From Diplolepis rosae (lineage: Eukaryota; Arthropoda; Insecta; Hymenoptera; Diplolepididae): a stretch of DNA of 64,000 nt. Positions 21,106 to 32,477 of this stretch are shown here, piece after piece. The notes under the pieces are model-generated. The model was not told the origin of the DNA. It searched no databases and worked only from the letters and a program-made list of their open reading frames with translations. How positions within the stretch are numbered: position 1 is the first letter of the stretch; every line of letters begins with the position of its first letter. A program made the position numbers and the translations under genes. The stretch is from positions 1,901,001 to 1,965,000 of the forward strand of contig JAPYXD010000466.1 in NCBI GenBank assembly GCA_030998225.1, in the 5' to 3' direction.

Positions 21106-21330
21106 TTAGCGCGGAATTCCGCTCCACTACTTTATTCAGAAAAAATCTGCAGCTGAAGTACATAGAATTCTTGCTGACTTACAGCAACCATGCTCTGTCG
21201 GAAACAACATGCAGAGATTTTTTTAGACGCTTTAAAAATAATGATTTTGATGTTGAAGATAAAGAACGGTCTGACCCACCGAAAAAGTTTGAACACGAAG
21301 AATTGTAGGCTGTGGGCACTCTATGCTTTA
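21106..21330 (+). pseudogene. Mariner transposase, N-terminal fragment
   Basis: Two adjacent frames read as the DNA-binding region of a mariner transposase. The first contains QKKSAAEVHRILADL; after a +1 shift near 21215 comes TCRDFFRRFKNNDFDVEDKE followed by RSDPPKKFEHEEL. These correspond to the family pattern of a helix-turn-helix, a W/F-x-x-F-R/K-x-G/N-D-F-x-x-E-D segment and a GRP-like linker. A TAG interrupts right after HEEL. The matching C-terminal half is at 24066-24404, with a ~2.4-kb insertion between. Confidence 0.85.
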
Positions 21331-21763
21331 GAATTTTTGCACACAATTTTATTCATGTTTGAATTGTGCGACCACTCTTTTGAATTATTCTATTCATTAG
21401 TTATCTATCGATGATTGAAACAGAATTTTTGCAGATTTTTGCAAGGTGTGGACGGGGGTAAAAAAAATAAAAACCATCAAAATACGCATTATTCCATCAT
21501 CTTACTATTAAAGCACATTTTATAATAACAGTAGACAAATGAAAAATACAATTTTATTTGGTAATCAATCTCTAACATGGTTTACTGCTGAAATTTTTGC
21601 AAAAATTTTGCAAAATATTTTGCGAATTTTTTTGTTACGAAAAATCGAAATTTTTACATGCATTGTGAACAAATGGTTGACTGTCGTTATACGCAAGTCG
21701 AAATAGTGCTGCTAAAAATATCTTTTCGTATTCTTGAATAATTTTCGAATATACAGGTTAAAT
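21325..21763 (+). repeat. Left arm of a long inverted repeat (~439 bp)
   Basis: Pairs with 23309-23745 over its full length, with a few mismatches. Shared landmarks include 'ttttgcacacaatttt' near the outer end, 'acccccgtccacaccttgc' (reverse strand) and 'cgaatatacaggt' at the inner end. The arms lie inside the broken mariner transposase. Confidence 0.85.
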
Positions 21764-21983
21764 TAATTTCTCTTTGTTAAAAATAACATACTCATTTTAC
21801 CATACATGATATCGAAAATACCCTCAAATCGTCCCCCATTTACTTTACTTTTTGAAATTTTAATGAGCACAAATAATAAGAAAAGCTCGTCAATTATATA
21901 AGTAATTAACTTGGATTTCTGGATAACAACAAATTTTTAGCAGTTATTTTGCATTGCAATACTTACATTTTCGTTACATTTTT

Positions 21984-23073
21984 ACATTCTCATCATGGAT
22001 GAGAAGGTATTGGTTTGATGTGAAAAATGACTTTCGAAATTTTCATCAAATCTTTACGTTTTGAGACCCCCTGAGTCAGAAAAAATGGTTTTTACGAAAG
22101 TGTCTGTCTGTCTGTCTGTAGGTCGTGTGCGGCATAACTCTCGATAGAATTATCAGATTGAATTCAGCTTTGGTACACTTTATCGGAGCCGAAAAAGTAA
22201 GGACAAGTTGGTTAACCAGCCACATCCAATCAAAATTGAGGAATTGAGCACTACTTTTGTGTTTTTGAAAATAATTTTTTGAAAAAATCAAAAATTTCAA
22301 TACTGGTTTTTGATAGTGCTCATAAATCTCTACAAATTATCCTGATAACATTTTTTGATTAAATCAAAATTAGAAATGTTACAGCATATTCAAATTCGAA
22401 AAAAGTAAATATCAAAATTCCATTTTTCAGTTAAATTATACGAAATACGAAAAAACGTTATAATACAATATTATTTTCTACATAAAGACCTACAAATTCG
22501 CATTATAAAATTTTTTCATAAGATGCATATTTTTCTTTTTAATTCAAAAAAAATCTATTGAAAATCCAAAATTCAATTTTTTAACAATAATATTCGAAAT
22601 ACGAAAAAAACGTAAGAATACAAAGTTGGTCGTTTCAAAAAGATCTACAAATTTTGTTTTTCACAGTTTCTGATAAAAGATATATTTTTCGTTTCAATTC
22701 CAAAAAATACGATTAAAATTAAAAAATTCCATTTTTTAGACAAAATATGTGAGATGCAAAAAAAACGTTTAGATGGAAAATTGTTTTCCTAAATGAGGTC
22801 TACAAATTCTCATTAAGACATTTCGGGACAGGATTTATATTTTATGTTTTGATTTTTAATATTAAAAAAATTCGATTTTTTCACCAAAATATGTGAGATA
22901 CGAAATAAGCGTTGTTCTGGAAAATCGTTTCCTTAAATAAAGTCTACGATTGTTTTTCCTTTTTGAGAGATTTGGAAGAAAATAAATTATTTTAATCATG
23001 TAATTTATTAAAAAGTTACTGAAATGTATACAGAAAATCGAGCGCGAAGCGCGAGCGCCATGATGAGAATGTG
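21984..23073 (+). mobile_element. ~1.09-kb non-autonomous repeat element, copy 1
   Basis: Bounded by a 14-bp inverted repeat (ACATTCTCATCATG at left, its reverse complement at right). A nearly full-length inverted partner is at 32640-33727, and similarity runs ~160 bp past the right end. It contains a (GTCT)n tract near 22103 and at least four diverged ~150-bp subunits marked by 'gaaatacgaaaaaacg'-type words at 22441, 22595, 22751 and 22895. It has no coding capacity. A GC-rich 'gcgcgaagcgcgagc' stretch precedes the right end. Confidence 0.7.
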
Positions 23074-23076
23074 TTC

Positions 23077-23099
23077 CTTAAGGCTGATAGAGCCTTAAG
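23077..23099. other. Conserved hairpin next to the 1.09-kb element
   Basis: CTTAAGGCT and AGCCTTAAG form a perfect 9-bp stem with a 5-nt loop. The same hairpin is present at the corresponding place in copy 2 (about 32614-32636). Confidence 0.7.
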
Positions 23100-23308
23100 T
23101 AAATTGAGTTTCCTGTTTCACTTAAATTCAAAAAGAAATTGAGTGAATTTGAGAAAATGAGTAATTTACATCATCTGTAATATTATTATAAAATTGGTTT
23201 GAGCTTCAGTATCAAATTATAATAAATAAACTTGAATGTTACTTTTTGTATACCACTTATATATAAAACGGAAACTTTTTGAACGGACTAAATTTTCAAG
23301 GGGCAAAA

Positions 23309-23745
23309 CCTGTATATTCGAAAAATATTCAAGAATATAAATTGATAGTTTTCGCAATACTCTTTCGACTTGCGAATAACGACAATCAACCATTTGTTCA
23401 CAATGCATGTAAAAAATTTCGATTTTTCGCAACAAAAAAAATTCGCAAAATATTTTGCAACATTTTTGCAAAAATTTCAGCAGTAAACCATGTTAGAGAT
23501 TGATTACCAAATAAAATTGTATTGTTCATTTGTCTACTCTTATTATTAAATGTGTTTTAATAGTAAGATGTTGGAAGAATGCGTATTTTGATGGTTTTTA
23601 TTTTTTTTACCCCCGTCCACACCTTGCAAAAATCTGCAAAAATTATGTTTTAATCATCGATAGGTAACTAATGAATAGAATAATTCAAAAGAGTGGTCGC
23701 GCAATTCAAACATGACCAAAATTGCGTGCAAAAATTTTCACAATT
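23309..23745 (-). repeat. Right arm of a long inverted repeat (~437 bp)
   Basis: Reverse-complement partner of 21325-21763. Together with the enclosed ~1.5 kb it forms a foldback-like insertion of about 2.4 kb. Confidence 0.85.
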
Positions 23746-24065
23746 TTTTGCATCGCGAATTATGCATCAAAAAATCTGCAAAAATTTATAAATGTGTCTT
23801 CTATTGGAAAAAACAACCCTGATTTTTTTTAGAATTTTCCTATGATTAGTTTAGCTGAAAAACGAAAAAAACGACAATGGTAAAATCCGCCATTACTCAT
23901 TTAAAATGGCAGATAATGATCTGAAAATTTGATATCATAATCTCTTGTCCAACCCCCTCCATAAGGTTAATGCGAAATTTGATTTGGTTTTAAGGCCGAT
24001 TTTACATGGAAACCCGGCTATGCCCTTTTGAACAAGATTTTAGGAATGACTCGCGTATGTGCGGT
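23746..24065. other. Spacer between the inverted-repeat insertion and the mariner C-terminus
   Basis: Probably includes eroded middle parts of the mariner transposase, but no frame is readable except possibly just before 24066. Confidence 0.35.
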
Positions 24066-24404
24066 GACTGGCTTCTTCACCACTATAACGCGCCAGCGCA
24101 TTCATCGAATCTTGTGCAACCGTTTCTGAGTAAGCACAGTATCGTATTGCTTTGACAACCTCCGTACAGTCCCGACATAGCCCCCTGTGACTTTTGGCTG
24201 TTTCCAAAACTCAAAAAACCACTCAAAGGACAGCGATTTGATAATAAAACGACGGTTGAACATAATGCGACGAGCGTACTCAAGGCCATCCCTAAAAGTG
24301 AGTTCCAGGACTGTTACGAGAAGTGGAAACATCGCTGGAACCGTTTTATTCAATTAAGTGGGGATTACTTTGAAGGATACCACCCGCGCGTTGATGAAGA
24401 ATAA
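24066..24404 (+). pseudogene. Mariner transposase, C-terminal catalytic fragment
   Basis: 113 codons in one frame: DWLLHHYNAPAHSS, then a TGA (24153), QPPYSPDIAPCDFWLFPKLK, and at the end KWKHRWNRFIQLSGDYFEGY before TAA. These are the hallmark blocks of mariner transposases. The third catalytic Asp lies in SPDIAPCD; the second, normally in HDNAPAH, is Tyr here (HYNAPAH). With the stop and the split, the enzyme is inactive. About 35 bp after the stop, 'cccgatactttccggacaga' resembles the terminal repeat of mariner elements. Confidence 0.9.
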
Positions 24405-24814
24405 CGCCAGCGCGGAAATATAAAGGTAGGCCCGATACTTTCCGGACAGACCTCGTTTATCGCTGTAACGTCGTTTAATCTCGTTGAAACTTTATGAAAA
24501 TTTTTTTACAGGCGTGAAATATCTTAGCGCTGACGATGAAAGTATCAGAAGTTCCTTTTTCCATAATAGCAATTAATTATTTAATTGCAAATCATAGGCG
24601 TACAACTTTCCGGTTTACGTAACTTCCGAGAAAAAAAGTGTATGGGGAACTTTAAGCTACGAAAAACTGTCAACGAGGCATTTCTTCTTTAATAATTAAA
24701 GAAGTTTTTGGCAAAGTTCCAGATCGATTCGATGAAAACTGACTGAGATCCAGCGTTTTAAACAAATGGGGATGACACGTTTGAGCTGTTTCGAGCACTT
24801 AGGCCCCTATTGCA
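24405..24814. other. Spacer between mariner and gypsy relics
   Basis: Includes the probable mariner 3' end (24420-24480) and a palindromic hairpin CTTCTTTAA-TAA-TTAAAGAAG near 24685-24707. The gypsy leader may lie here; no primer-binding site could be assigned. Confidence 0.45.
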
Positions 24815-25650
24815 TTGAGGGCTTCAATTAATAAGAACAACAGCGATGACGATAAAAGCAACGCAGAAGTCATAAATCAAGATAATCCCGTAATAGTAAA
24901 TAGCGAAGAGATGGTCGTAGCTGACGTGGTTTCTTTGTTCGACGGAAGTAACCTCCCAGTATTACACTTTATTGAGGGTTGCATGGAAGCAAAGGCAATG
25001 CTGCCGACACCTGCCGCCCAAGAAAACCTTGCACGTGTGTTGAGAGGTAATTTGTCTGGTGAGGCACGAAACGGTATTGTTGGGTCAATGTATGCAACGA
25101 TAGAGGAATGAATAGAAAAATTGAAAAGAGTATATGCCCGTGCGAAAAGCATATACCAGTTTCAGAGAGAATTAAGTAATATATTAATGTGTAGAAGAAA
25201 AAGATACTTTTAAGGAAGTTATTAATGACAGTATTGATATAGAACGAAGATTAGCTGCAAATTCCGCACTACGAAGAAATAAAAATGTGGAATATTCAAA
25301 AAGTGACGAACCAAATTGTTTGTTTAATTTGTAAAAAGCCGGGTCATGCAACTGAAAAATGTTTTCATTTAAGTAAAGCTCAAAAAGCAATTCTTAGTAA
25401 TAAGCAACAAAATTTTATGTATCCAACCCAACAAAGATATAATAATTTCAATGGTCAAAGAAGTAATAATAATAATTTTTCAACAAACAATTACAATAAT
25501 TTTCCAAATAAGAATTTTTTAAGAAATAAAAATTATAATTTTAATAATAACAACAATAATTTTTTACAAAATAAAAATAACAATTATAGAAATAATATTA
25601 AACAAAAGGTTCTCAACCCTGAAGTACGAATAAATAGCCAAAACGTATAG
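24815..25650 (+). pseudogene. Ty3/gypsy retrotransposon Gag, broken
   Basis: The first frame (24815-25111) covers a capsid-like stretch including SLFDGSNLPVLHFIEGC and RVLRGNLSGEARN. It is cut by a TGA where similarity plainly continues (IEKLKRVYARAKSIYQFQRE). After shifts, the frame 25285-25650 holds a CCHC zinc knuckle CLICKKPGHATEKCF (C-x2-C-x4-H-x4-C) followed by ~70 residues extremely rich in Asn, then a TAG. Gag would package the element RNA. There is no ATG at the start of the readable region, so the N-terminus is missing or eroded. The Asn-rich tail reflects AAT-triplet expansion. Confidence 0.8.
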
Positions 25651-26174
25651 AAACTTACAAGAATTAATAATTTACCACTTTACACATTAGGACAAGTAAA
25701 AATAAACATTTTTGGTTAACCAACGATATTTTACATTATTCCAAATGTAGTTCCAGTACAAGAAGATAGAGTATTAAGATCAGAATTTTTTCAAGATAAT
25801 AATGTAAATATAAATTATATTTCAAAATGCTTAGAAATTGAGAACCACTGTTACCCTTTTAGATCTATAAATACGTTAACTATTCCAGCTCGAACAGTTA
25901 CATTTTATGTTCAAATAAATAATACACAAAAAAATGAAGGGTATGTACCTCGATTACGTATCCAAGATGGCGGAAAACTTATTTAAAATTTGCAAATAAA
26001 AATGAAATACCAATAATAATACCAATCCCAATAGTTAATTTAGAAGACTTTGGAGATCAAGTATGTTATAAAGAAATTGAAAATTTACATAATATTAAAC
26101 AAACAAATAATGAAGATTTATCAAGTAAAATATTAAATAAATTTTTAAAAACTCAAGGAAAAATAAAATAGAGA
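25651..26174 (+). pseudogene. Gypsy protease/linker region, eroded
   Basis: Protein-like stretches with frameshifts, including LYTLGQVKINIFG and VVPVQEDRVLRSEFFQ, lie where gypsy elements place the aspartic protease and the linker to RT. No DTG/DSG protease motif is readable, so the protease assignment is positional. Confidence 0.5.
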
Positions 26175-27632
26175 ATGGCTCTTGATTTTCGTAGATTAAA
26201 TAAAAAAACAATTGGAGATTCGTATCATCTACCTAATATAAACGATATACTTGATTCTCTAGGTTCAGCGAAATATTTTTCAGTATTCGATTTAGCTACT
26301 GGTTTTCACCATATAACAATGGACCCAAGAGACTCTCATAAAACTGCATTTTCCACACCTCACTGTCATTACAAATTCGATAGAATGCCTTTCGGTTTAA
26401 AAACGGCACCCGCCACGTTTCAAAGATTAATGAATTTAACATTAACTGGATTCATCAGAACGGAAGTTTTTGTATATCTTGATGACATAGTTATTTATAA
26501 AAATACTCTAGAAGAGCACAAAAGTAAATATAACAATGTAGCAGAATGACTTAGAAAAGAAAATCTTCATTTACAACCAGAAAAATACGAATTTTTACGA
26601 CCCGAAGTAGAGTATTTAGGTCATATAATTGATGAAAATGGAGTACGTCTAGATCCAAAAAAGATAATAGCTGTAAAAACCTTTCCAGTCCCAAAAACAC
26701 GGAAAAATCTTAAAAAATTTTTAGGCTTAGCAGGATATTAAAAACGATATATTAATGGTTTTTCAAAAATTGCAAGTCCTTTAAATCAACTTCTCAGAAA
26801 AGATATACCTTTTAATGGGACAGAAAAACAACAAGCAGCTTTCGATATTTCAAAAGCAAAATTATGTGAAGAACCACTTTTACAACGACCTGATTTTTCT
26901 CAACCTTTTATGCTTACAACAGATGCCTCAGGATTTGCAATAGCAGGTATTTTATCACAAGGTAAAATAGGTAAAGATAAGCCAATAGCATATGCTTCAC
27001 GTAGTCTAAGTGATACTGAGAAAAAATATGATACATATGAGAAAGAAGCTCTTGCTATAATATTTCGTGTGACTCAATCTCGTCCTTATTTGTATTGAAG
27101 AAAATTTACTATAGTAACTGTACATAAACCTCTAGTTTGGTTTCGAAATTCTAAAGACCCTTGTTCACGAGTTTCACTTTGGCGATTGAAACTTGCAGAA
27201 TATGATTTTGATGTAGTTTAGAAGGCAGGAAAAATGAATATAAATGCAGACGCTCTCTCAAGAAACCCTATTGATGATAACAAAGAGAAATCAAAACATT
27301 TACAAGTTAATGACAACGATACTTTTATGACTTCTCAAGAAAAAATGACTACCAAGAAAATTTTTACAAAAAATAATCAAGGAAACTCTAAAAATGAGGT
27401 AAAACCTTTAAAACGAAGAAACTTGAATCCAGGAATCGTACCAGACGACGTAGATCATTTTAGAGAAATTTCGGAAGCCCAAATATTAAATATTGACTCA
27501 ACAATTCTAGAATTTTTTCAAGACTTTTGTAGTGAAGAATCATTTAGTGAGATTGGTAAGAATATTTTAAAATACACAAATTCATTTGAAAATCTGGTTT
27601 CAAGACTTATTTTTATGGCAATATTTGCATGA
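26175..27632 (+). pseudogene. Ty3/gypsy Pol: reverse transcriptase and RNase H, integrase missing
   Basis: An ATG at 26175 starts DFRRLNKKTIGDSYHLPNIN. Then come FSVFDLATGFHHITM (catalytic Asp), FDRMPFGLKTAPATFQRLMN and VYLDDIVIY (the YxDD box). After a TGA at 26547 the frame continues: PEVEYLGHIIDENGVRLDP, LKKFLGLAGY (TAA at 26739), then the gypsy RNase H blocks LTTDASGFAIAGILSQGK and KYDTYEKEALAIIF. Stops follow at 27096 and 27219, and the tether reads NINADALSRNP. The order is canonical for Ty3/gypsy. After ~130 weak codons the frame ends at 27632. Integrase, the 3' end and any adjacent LTR are absent, and non-LTR retrotransposon sequence follows directly. Confidence 0.9.
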
Positions 27633-27689
27633 AGTCCAGTATTTTTTTAAAAATACGAAAATCATTATGGAAAATTATAACTACCCAAC

Positions 27690-27903
27690 ATTGCTCAGAA
27701 AAGACCACATACATATACTCCATCTAAAATTCCCCTACATGTATTTATCTTGGATCTACAGGAACTACCAAGAAACCAAACTAAACCTATTGAATACAAA
27801 TTTGCCATCGAGAACATCACTCAAAACCTCCAAAATTACACCCATATTTATACCGACGGGTCAGAGTCGACAACAGGTACCGGACGCAGTGTCGTTACCC
27901 CTG
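27690..27903 (+). pseudogene. Non-LTR retrotransposon RNase H fragment (N-terminal part)
   Basis: Reads RPHTYTPSKIPLHVFILDLQ, then YTHIYTDGSESTTGTG, the first catalytic block (YTDGS) of the RNase H domain found at the end of ORF2 in several non-LTR clades. The domain stops abruptly at 27903, where the 443-bp tandem units begin; its second half is found inside those units. This RNase H is distinct from the gypsy one upstream. Confidence 0.75.
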
Positions 27904-29228
27904 AATAAATTATCTATGATCTACATATACAATTATCAATGAAAATAATAACTAATTTCCATTTGAATCAATTAAATCATTAACAACTCAAATAGATAAT
28001 TCTTTTGCATTTATTGGAATTATCCACAAAATTTGACCACGTAACCCAAGCAATTCAGGAGTCCATCTCAAGGTGAAACGACCAGGGAATAGGTATAATT
28101 CTATTCTGGATACCATCACATATAGGAATTGGAGGAAACGAAGAAATAGACGATTTTTCAGAGTCAGCCTGCTTACTCCCCGAACCCGATGAAGCTGCAA
28201 AAACGGAATCTTGGGACCTACGCAAAGTTTTCAACAGAAGTAATGCAGAAATCTGGAACAAGTTATGGAAATCAGCTCCAGCTACAAAACTCCACGAAAT
28301 AAAAACTAATGCGTTAACATGAATTGTTTCACAAACGCGGAAAACGAATAAATTATCTATGATCTACATATGAAATTATTAATGAAAATAATAACTAATT
28401 TCCATTTGAATCAATTAAATCATTAACAACTCAAATAGATAATTCTTTTGCATTTACTGGAATTATCCACAAAATTTGACCACGTAACCCAAGCAATTTA
28501 GGAATCGATTTTAAGGTGAAACGACCAGGGAATAGGTATAATTCTATTCTGGATACCGTCACATGTAGGAATTGGAGGAAACGAAGAAATAGACGATTTT
28601 TCAGAGTCAGGCTCCTTACTCCCCGAACCCGATGAAGCTGCAAAAACGGAATCTTGGGACTTACGCAAAGTTTTCAACAGAAGTACTGCTGAAATCTGGT
28701 ACAAACTATGGAAATCAGCTCCAGCTACAAAACTCCACGAAAGAAAAACTAATTCATTAACATGAATTGTTTCGCAAACGCGGAAAACGAATAAATTTTC
28801 TATGATCTACATATACAATTATTAATGAAAATAATAACTAATTTCCATTTGAATCAATTAAATCATTAACAACTCAAGTTCTTTTGCATTTTGTGGAATT
28901 ATCCACAAAATTTGACCACGTAACCCAAGCAATTCAGGAGTCAATCTCAAGGTCAAACGACCAGGGAATAGGTATAATTCTATTCTGGATACCATCATAT
29001 ATAGGAATTGGAGAAAACAAAGAAATAGACAATTTTTCAGTCAGCCTGCTTACTCTCCGAACCCGATGAAGCTGCAAAAACGGAATCTTTGGACTTACGC
29101 AAAGTTTTCAACAGAAGTACTGCTGAAATCTGGTACAAACTATGGAAATCAGCTCCAGCTACAAAACTCCACGAAAGAAAAACTAATTCATTAACATGAA
29201 TTGTTTCGCAAACGCGGAAAACGAATAA
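27904..29228 (+). repeat. Three tandem 443-bp units containing the second half of a retroelement RNase H
   Basis: Units start at 27904, 28347 and 28790 at exactly 443-bp spacing; the third is slightly shorter because of small deletions. Each begins with the ~105-bp head also found at 632-736 and continues with coding-like sequence. The plus strand reads ILFWIPSYIGIG-NEEID, the WIPSHIG..GNE block of non-LTR RNase H, then KVFNRS..EIW and NSLT before 'cgcggaaaacgaataaa'. Frames are broken, so none is functional. Minus-strand frames in each unit are shadows. Confidence 0.9.
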
Positions 29229-30637
29229 AATTATTTAATAAAAATTCATTTGTCGGAAGACAGTCAAAATGGGCAAAAACTGACCCGAAATTCGATGATT
29301 TTGAGTTAGACGGTAAATTCTCATCCAAAAATAAAAACTTGTGATATTTTTCACATAGCTCACCTGAAAGGCAATGACAAGAGGTATTTAAAAAATATTA
29401 TTTAATAAAAATTCATTTGTCGGAAGACAGTCAAAATGGGCAAAAACTGACCCGAAATTCGATGATTTTGAGTTAGACGGTAAATTCTCATCCAAAAATA
29501 AAAACTTGTGATATTTTTCACATAGCTCACCTGAAAGGCGATAACAAGAGCTACTCAAAAAAAATTATTTAATAAAAATTCATTTGTCGGAAGACAGTCA
29601 AAATGGGCAAAAACTGACCCGAAATTCGATGATTTTGAGTTAGACGGTAAATTCTCATCCAAAAAGAAAAACGTGCGACATATTTCACATGCCCCACCTG
29701 AAAGGCAATGACAAGAGGTACTTAAAAAATATTATTTAATAAACATTAATTTGTCGGAAGACAGTCAAAATGGGCAAAAACTGACCCGAAATTTGATGAT
29801 TTAGAGTTAGACGGTAAATTTGCACCCAAAACTAAAAACTTGTGACATTTTTCACATGCCCCACATGAAAGGCGATAACAAGAGCTACTTAAAAAAAAAT
29901 ATTTAATAAAAATTCATTTGTCGGAAGACACTCAAAATGGTCAAAAACTGACCCGAAAATCGTTGATTTTAAGTTAGACGGTAAATGCTCACCCAAAACT
30001 AAAAACTTGTGAAATTTTTCACATACCCCGCCTGAAAGGTGTTAACAAGAGCTACCTAAAAAAAATTATTTGAAATAAATTCATTTGTCGGAAGACAGTC
30101 AAAATGGGCAAAAACTGACCCGAAATTTGATGATTTAGAGTTAGACGGTAAATTTGCACCCAAAACTAAAAACTTGTGACATTTTTCACATGCCCCACAT
30201 GAAAGGCGATAACAAGAGCTACTTAAAAAAAAATATTTAATAAAAATTCATTTGTCGGAAGACACTCAAAATGGTCAAAAACTGACCCGAAAATCGTTGA
30301 TTTTAAGTTAGACGGTAAATGCTCACCCAAAACTAAAAACTTGTGAAATTTTTCACATACCCCGCCTGAAAGGTGTTAACAAGAGCTACCTAAAAAAAAT
30401 TATTTGAAATAAATTCATTTGTCGGAAGACAGTCAAAACGGTCTAACTCAAAAAAATCGAATTTCGGGTCAGTTTTTGCCCATTTTGACTGTCTTCCGAA
30501 AATGAAGATTTTTTTTAAATAATTTTTTTTAAGTAGCTCTTATTATAGCCGTTTAGGTGGGGCATGTGAAACATGTCACAAGTTTTTATTTTTGGGTGAG
30601 AATATACCGTCTAACTCAAAATCATCGAATTTCGGTC
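29229..30637 (+). repeat. 167-bp tandem satellite, last part inverted
   Basis: 'catttgtcggaag' recurs at 29247, 29414, 29581, 29748, 29915, 30082, 30249 and 30416, exactly 167 bp apart each time. The pair of units starting at 29748 is repeated almost base for base at 30082, giving a 334-bp duplicated dimer. Near 30440 the array flips: 30440-30637 is the reverse complement of the unit, including 'ttttgactgtcttccga'. No coding function. Confidence 0.95.
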
Positions 30638-31304
30638 CACATCAAGAGCGAGCAGTTAGTTAGTTAATTCTTCTTCTAGTTCGTTTCTAGAAATTTCAAT
30701 CGAAATTATCACCGGTCTCGCGACAATAGTGCAGTGCGGTATCTTCAATCTAAAGTCCGAAAATCTCTTAATTTGAGATCAATAAAATTCGACCGGGACA
30801 ATTTAAAATCCAAGTTCGGGAGTCATAAAAGTCATCGTGGACTTGTATGGATCTTTGTAAAGATCTTTGAACTGTGTCATAAATAAGGATCGCTGCCTTT
30901 ACGGGCCATACATGTGCCGACTATATCTCCGTCTCTTTCGCACACTTTGTCTACACCTGTGGGGATCCTTCGTACTACGTTCTCACCGCCGTGTGGATTA
31001 ATCCTCAACTCAGATTAACAAATCATAAAGGCACCAAACTTCTCCCCTCAGCCCCCCTCTTTCTCTCTCTGTCAACTTATGTATCAACCAGCCTGTGCCT
31101 ACATCCGTATACTAATTGTAGCAACGAGTTTAACAATTGAACTTAATAATCAAGTAATTATTTTAATAAATTCAATTTATATTATTTGATAATCTTTGTT
31201 TCTTTCATTGACTTATCCTCGCCCCTAAGCGAGGATCATCTGATTATAACCTAAAGCAAGGAACCTTTGATCAAAGTAAGTATTTACTCAATTGTGACAT
31301 AACA
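30638..31304 (+). repeat. LTR-like block, copy 2 (solo or truncated)
   Basis: The last 230 bp (31075-31304) match 974-1197 and end at the same ...AACA. The preceding ~430 bp have mixed composition unlike the AT-rich flanks and include 'agttagttagttaattc', a kind of sequence common near LTR transcription starts. The 5' boundary is unclear because it merges with the satellite. It cannot be tied to the gypsy relic upstream. Confidence 0.5.
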
Positions 31305-32477
31305 TGTGATTCATTCTTGAACATTGAATACATCACAAATAATTAGTGTTACTAAATCATTTCTTACTTATCCATATGTCCCAACCTTGATTGGAAGTTG
31401 GATAAAATTACTTGAACTATTTTTCTCCGTGTATACTTTAATGTTCTAATGTGACGTACATTTGTATGCATTATAAATAATATTATAAATACCGATATTC
31501 TTTGTGTTGAGTTTTGAAACAATTAGGTTTTTTTTATCAAAAATTGGAACACTATCCAATTGTTAGGAAAATAAATCAATTCAATACGCTGCTTAGATTA
31601 GTATGCACCATATGAATTATTTGAAACAAAATAAAGAATTTTCGCACTTTCAACAATAAAATACTAAATTTTAACTCTGTAAGTCTACTCATAGTTGGAA
31701 AACTTTGCATTTATTCAGCTTTTGGTGGTACTTAAAAATATATTATTTCAGAGCATAGTCTTTGTTTCTATTTAATTTTTATACCATCCAATTATTGATA
31801 TTTTTTGTAAATGGAAAAATAATTCGATTTGAAAAATTATCAAATTGTGTGAATTAGGCTTGACTAGTGCCTACATTCAGTTAACAATGTATATCTTTGA
31901 ATAAAAATAACAATTTTAATTTATTTCAAATACTTATTCATAATTACTTTCAACTTCTTTTTCAAATCCACGGGGCCTCTGTTGAAGAATGTTACATTCT
32001 TTCAACTGTTACAGAAATATTCGGACGTTGATGGATGTTTTACTTGAAGAAAGAATGCTGAACTGTTCCTTAACTGCAACGCAGCGCGTTAGAAAAATTA
32101 TAAGTGGGCTTTGATTGATTGATATGTGCTTAAATACTTGTTAAACGGTTGGACTAAACATACAACTTATTTAAATAGCGACGACCCCCCCCCCCCCCCC
32201 TCTTTCCTTTCAATTAGTGTTTCATACTAGAAGCCAGTTTTCGATAGCCGATGGTTATACTGATCAAATTGACACATAACAAGCTGGATAAATGATCCAT
32301 GTGAATCGCATGATGATTATTATTTATTAAAAACATCAAATTATTCTGTTATGCAAAACATTATTTCCATCCGCATTTATTTTATTCACGATTAGGATTT
32401 TTAATAATTTCCTAACAATTATACTCCGTTCTTTCTGGACCTCGCGCTTCGCGCTCGGTCTTGTGCTCTTCGCATAC
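31305..32477. other. AT-rich spacer
   Basis: No gene recognised. A run of 16 C (32185-32200) is the only notable simple sequence; its true length may be affected by sequencing. Confidence 0.5.

Noticed and set aside
974..31304. The two LTR-like copies as the ends of the gypsy relic
   Set aside because: They are 30 kb apart with unrelated elements between, the gypsy integrase end is missing, and no primer-binding site or target duplication links them.
32185..32200. C16 run as a functional G-quadruplex element
   Set aside because: A single homopolymer run with no neighbouring G/C tracts; more likely a simple repeat or a length artefact.
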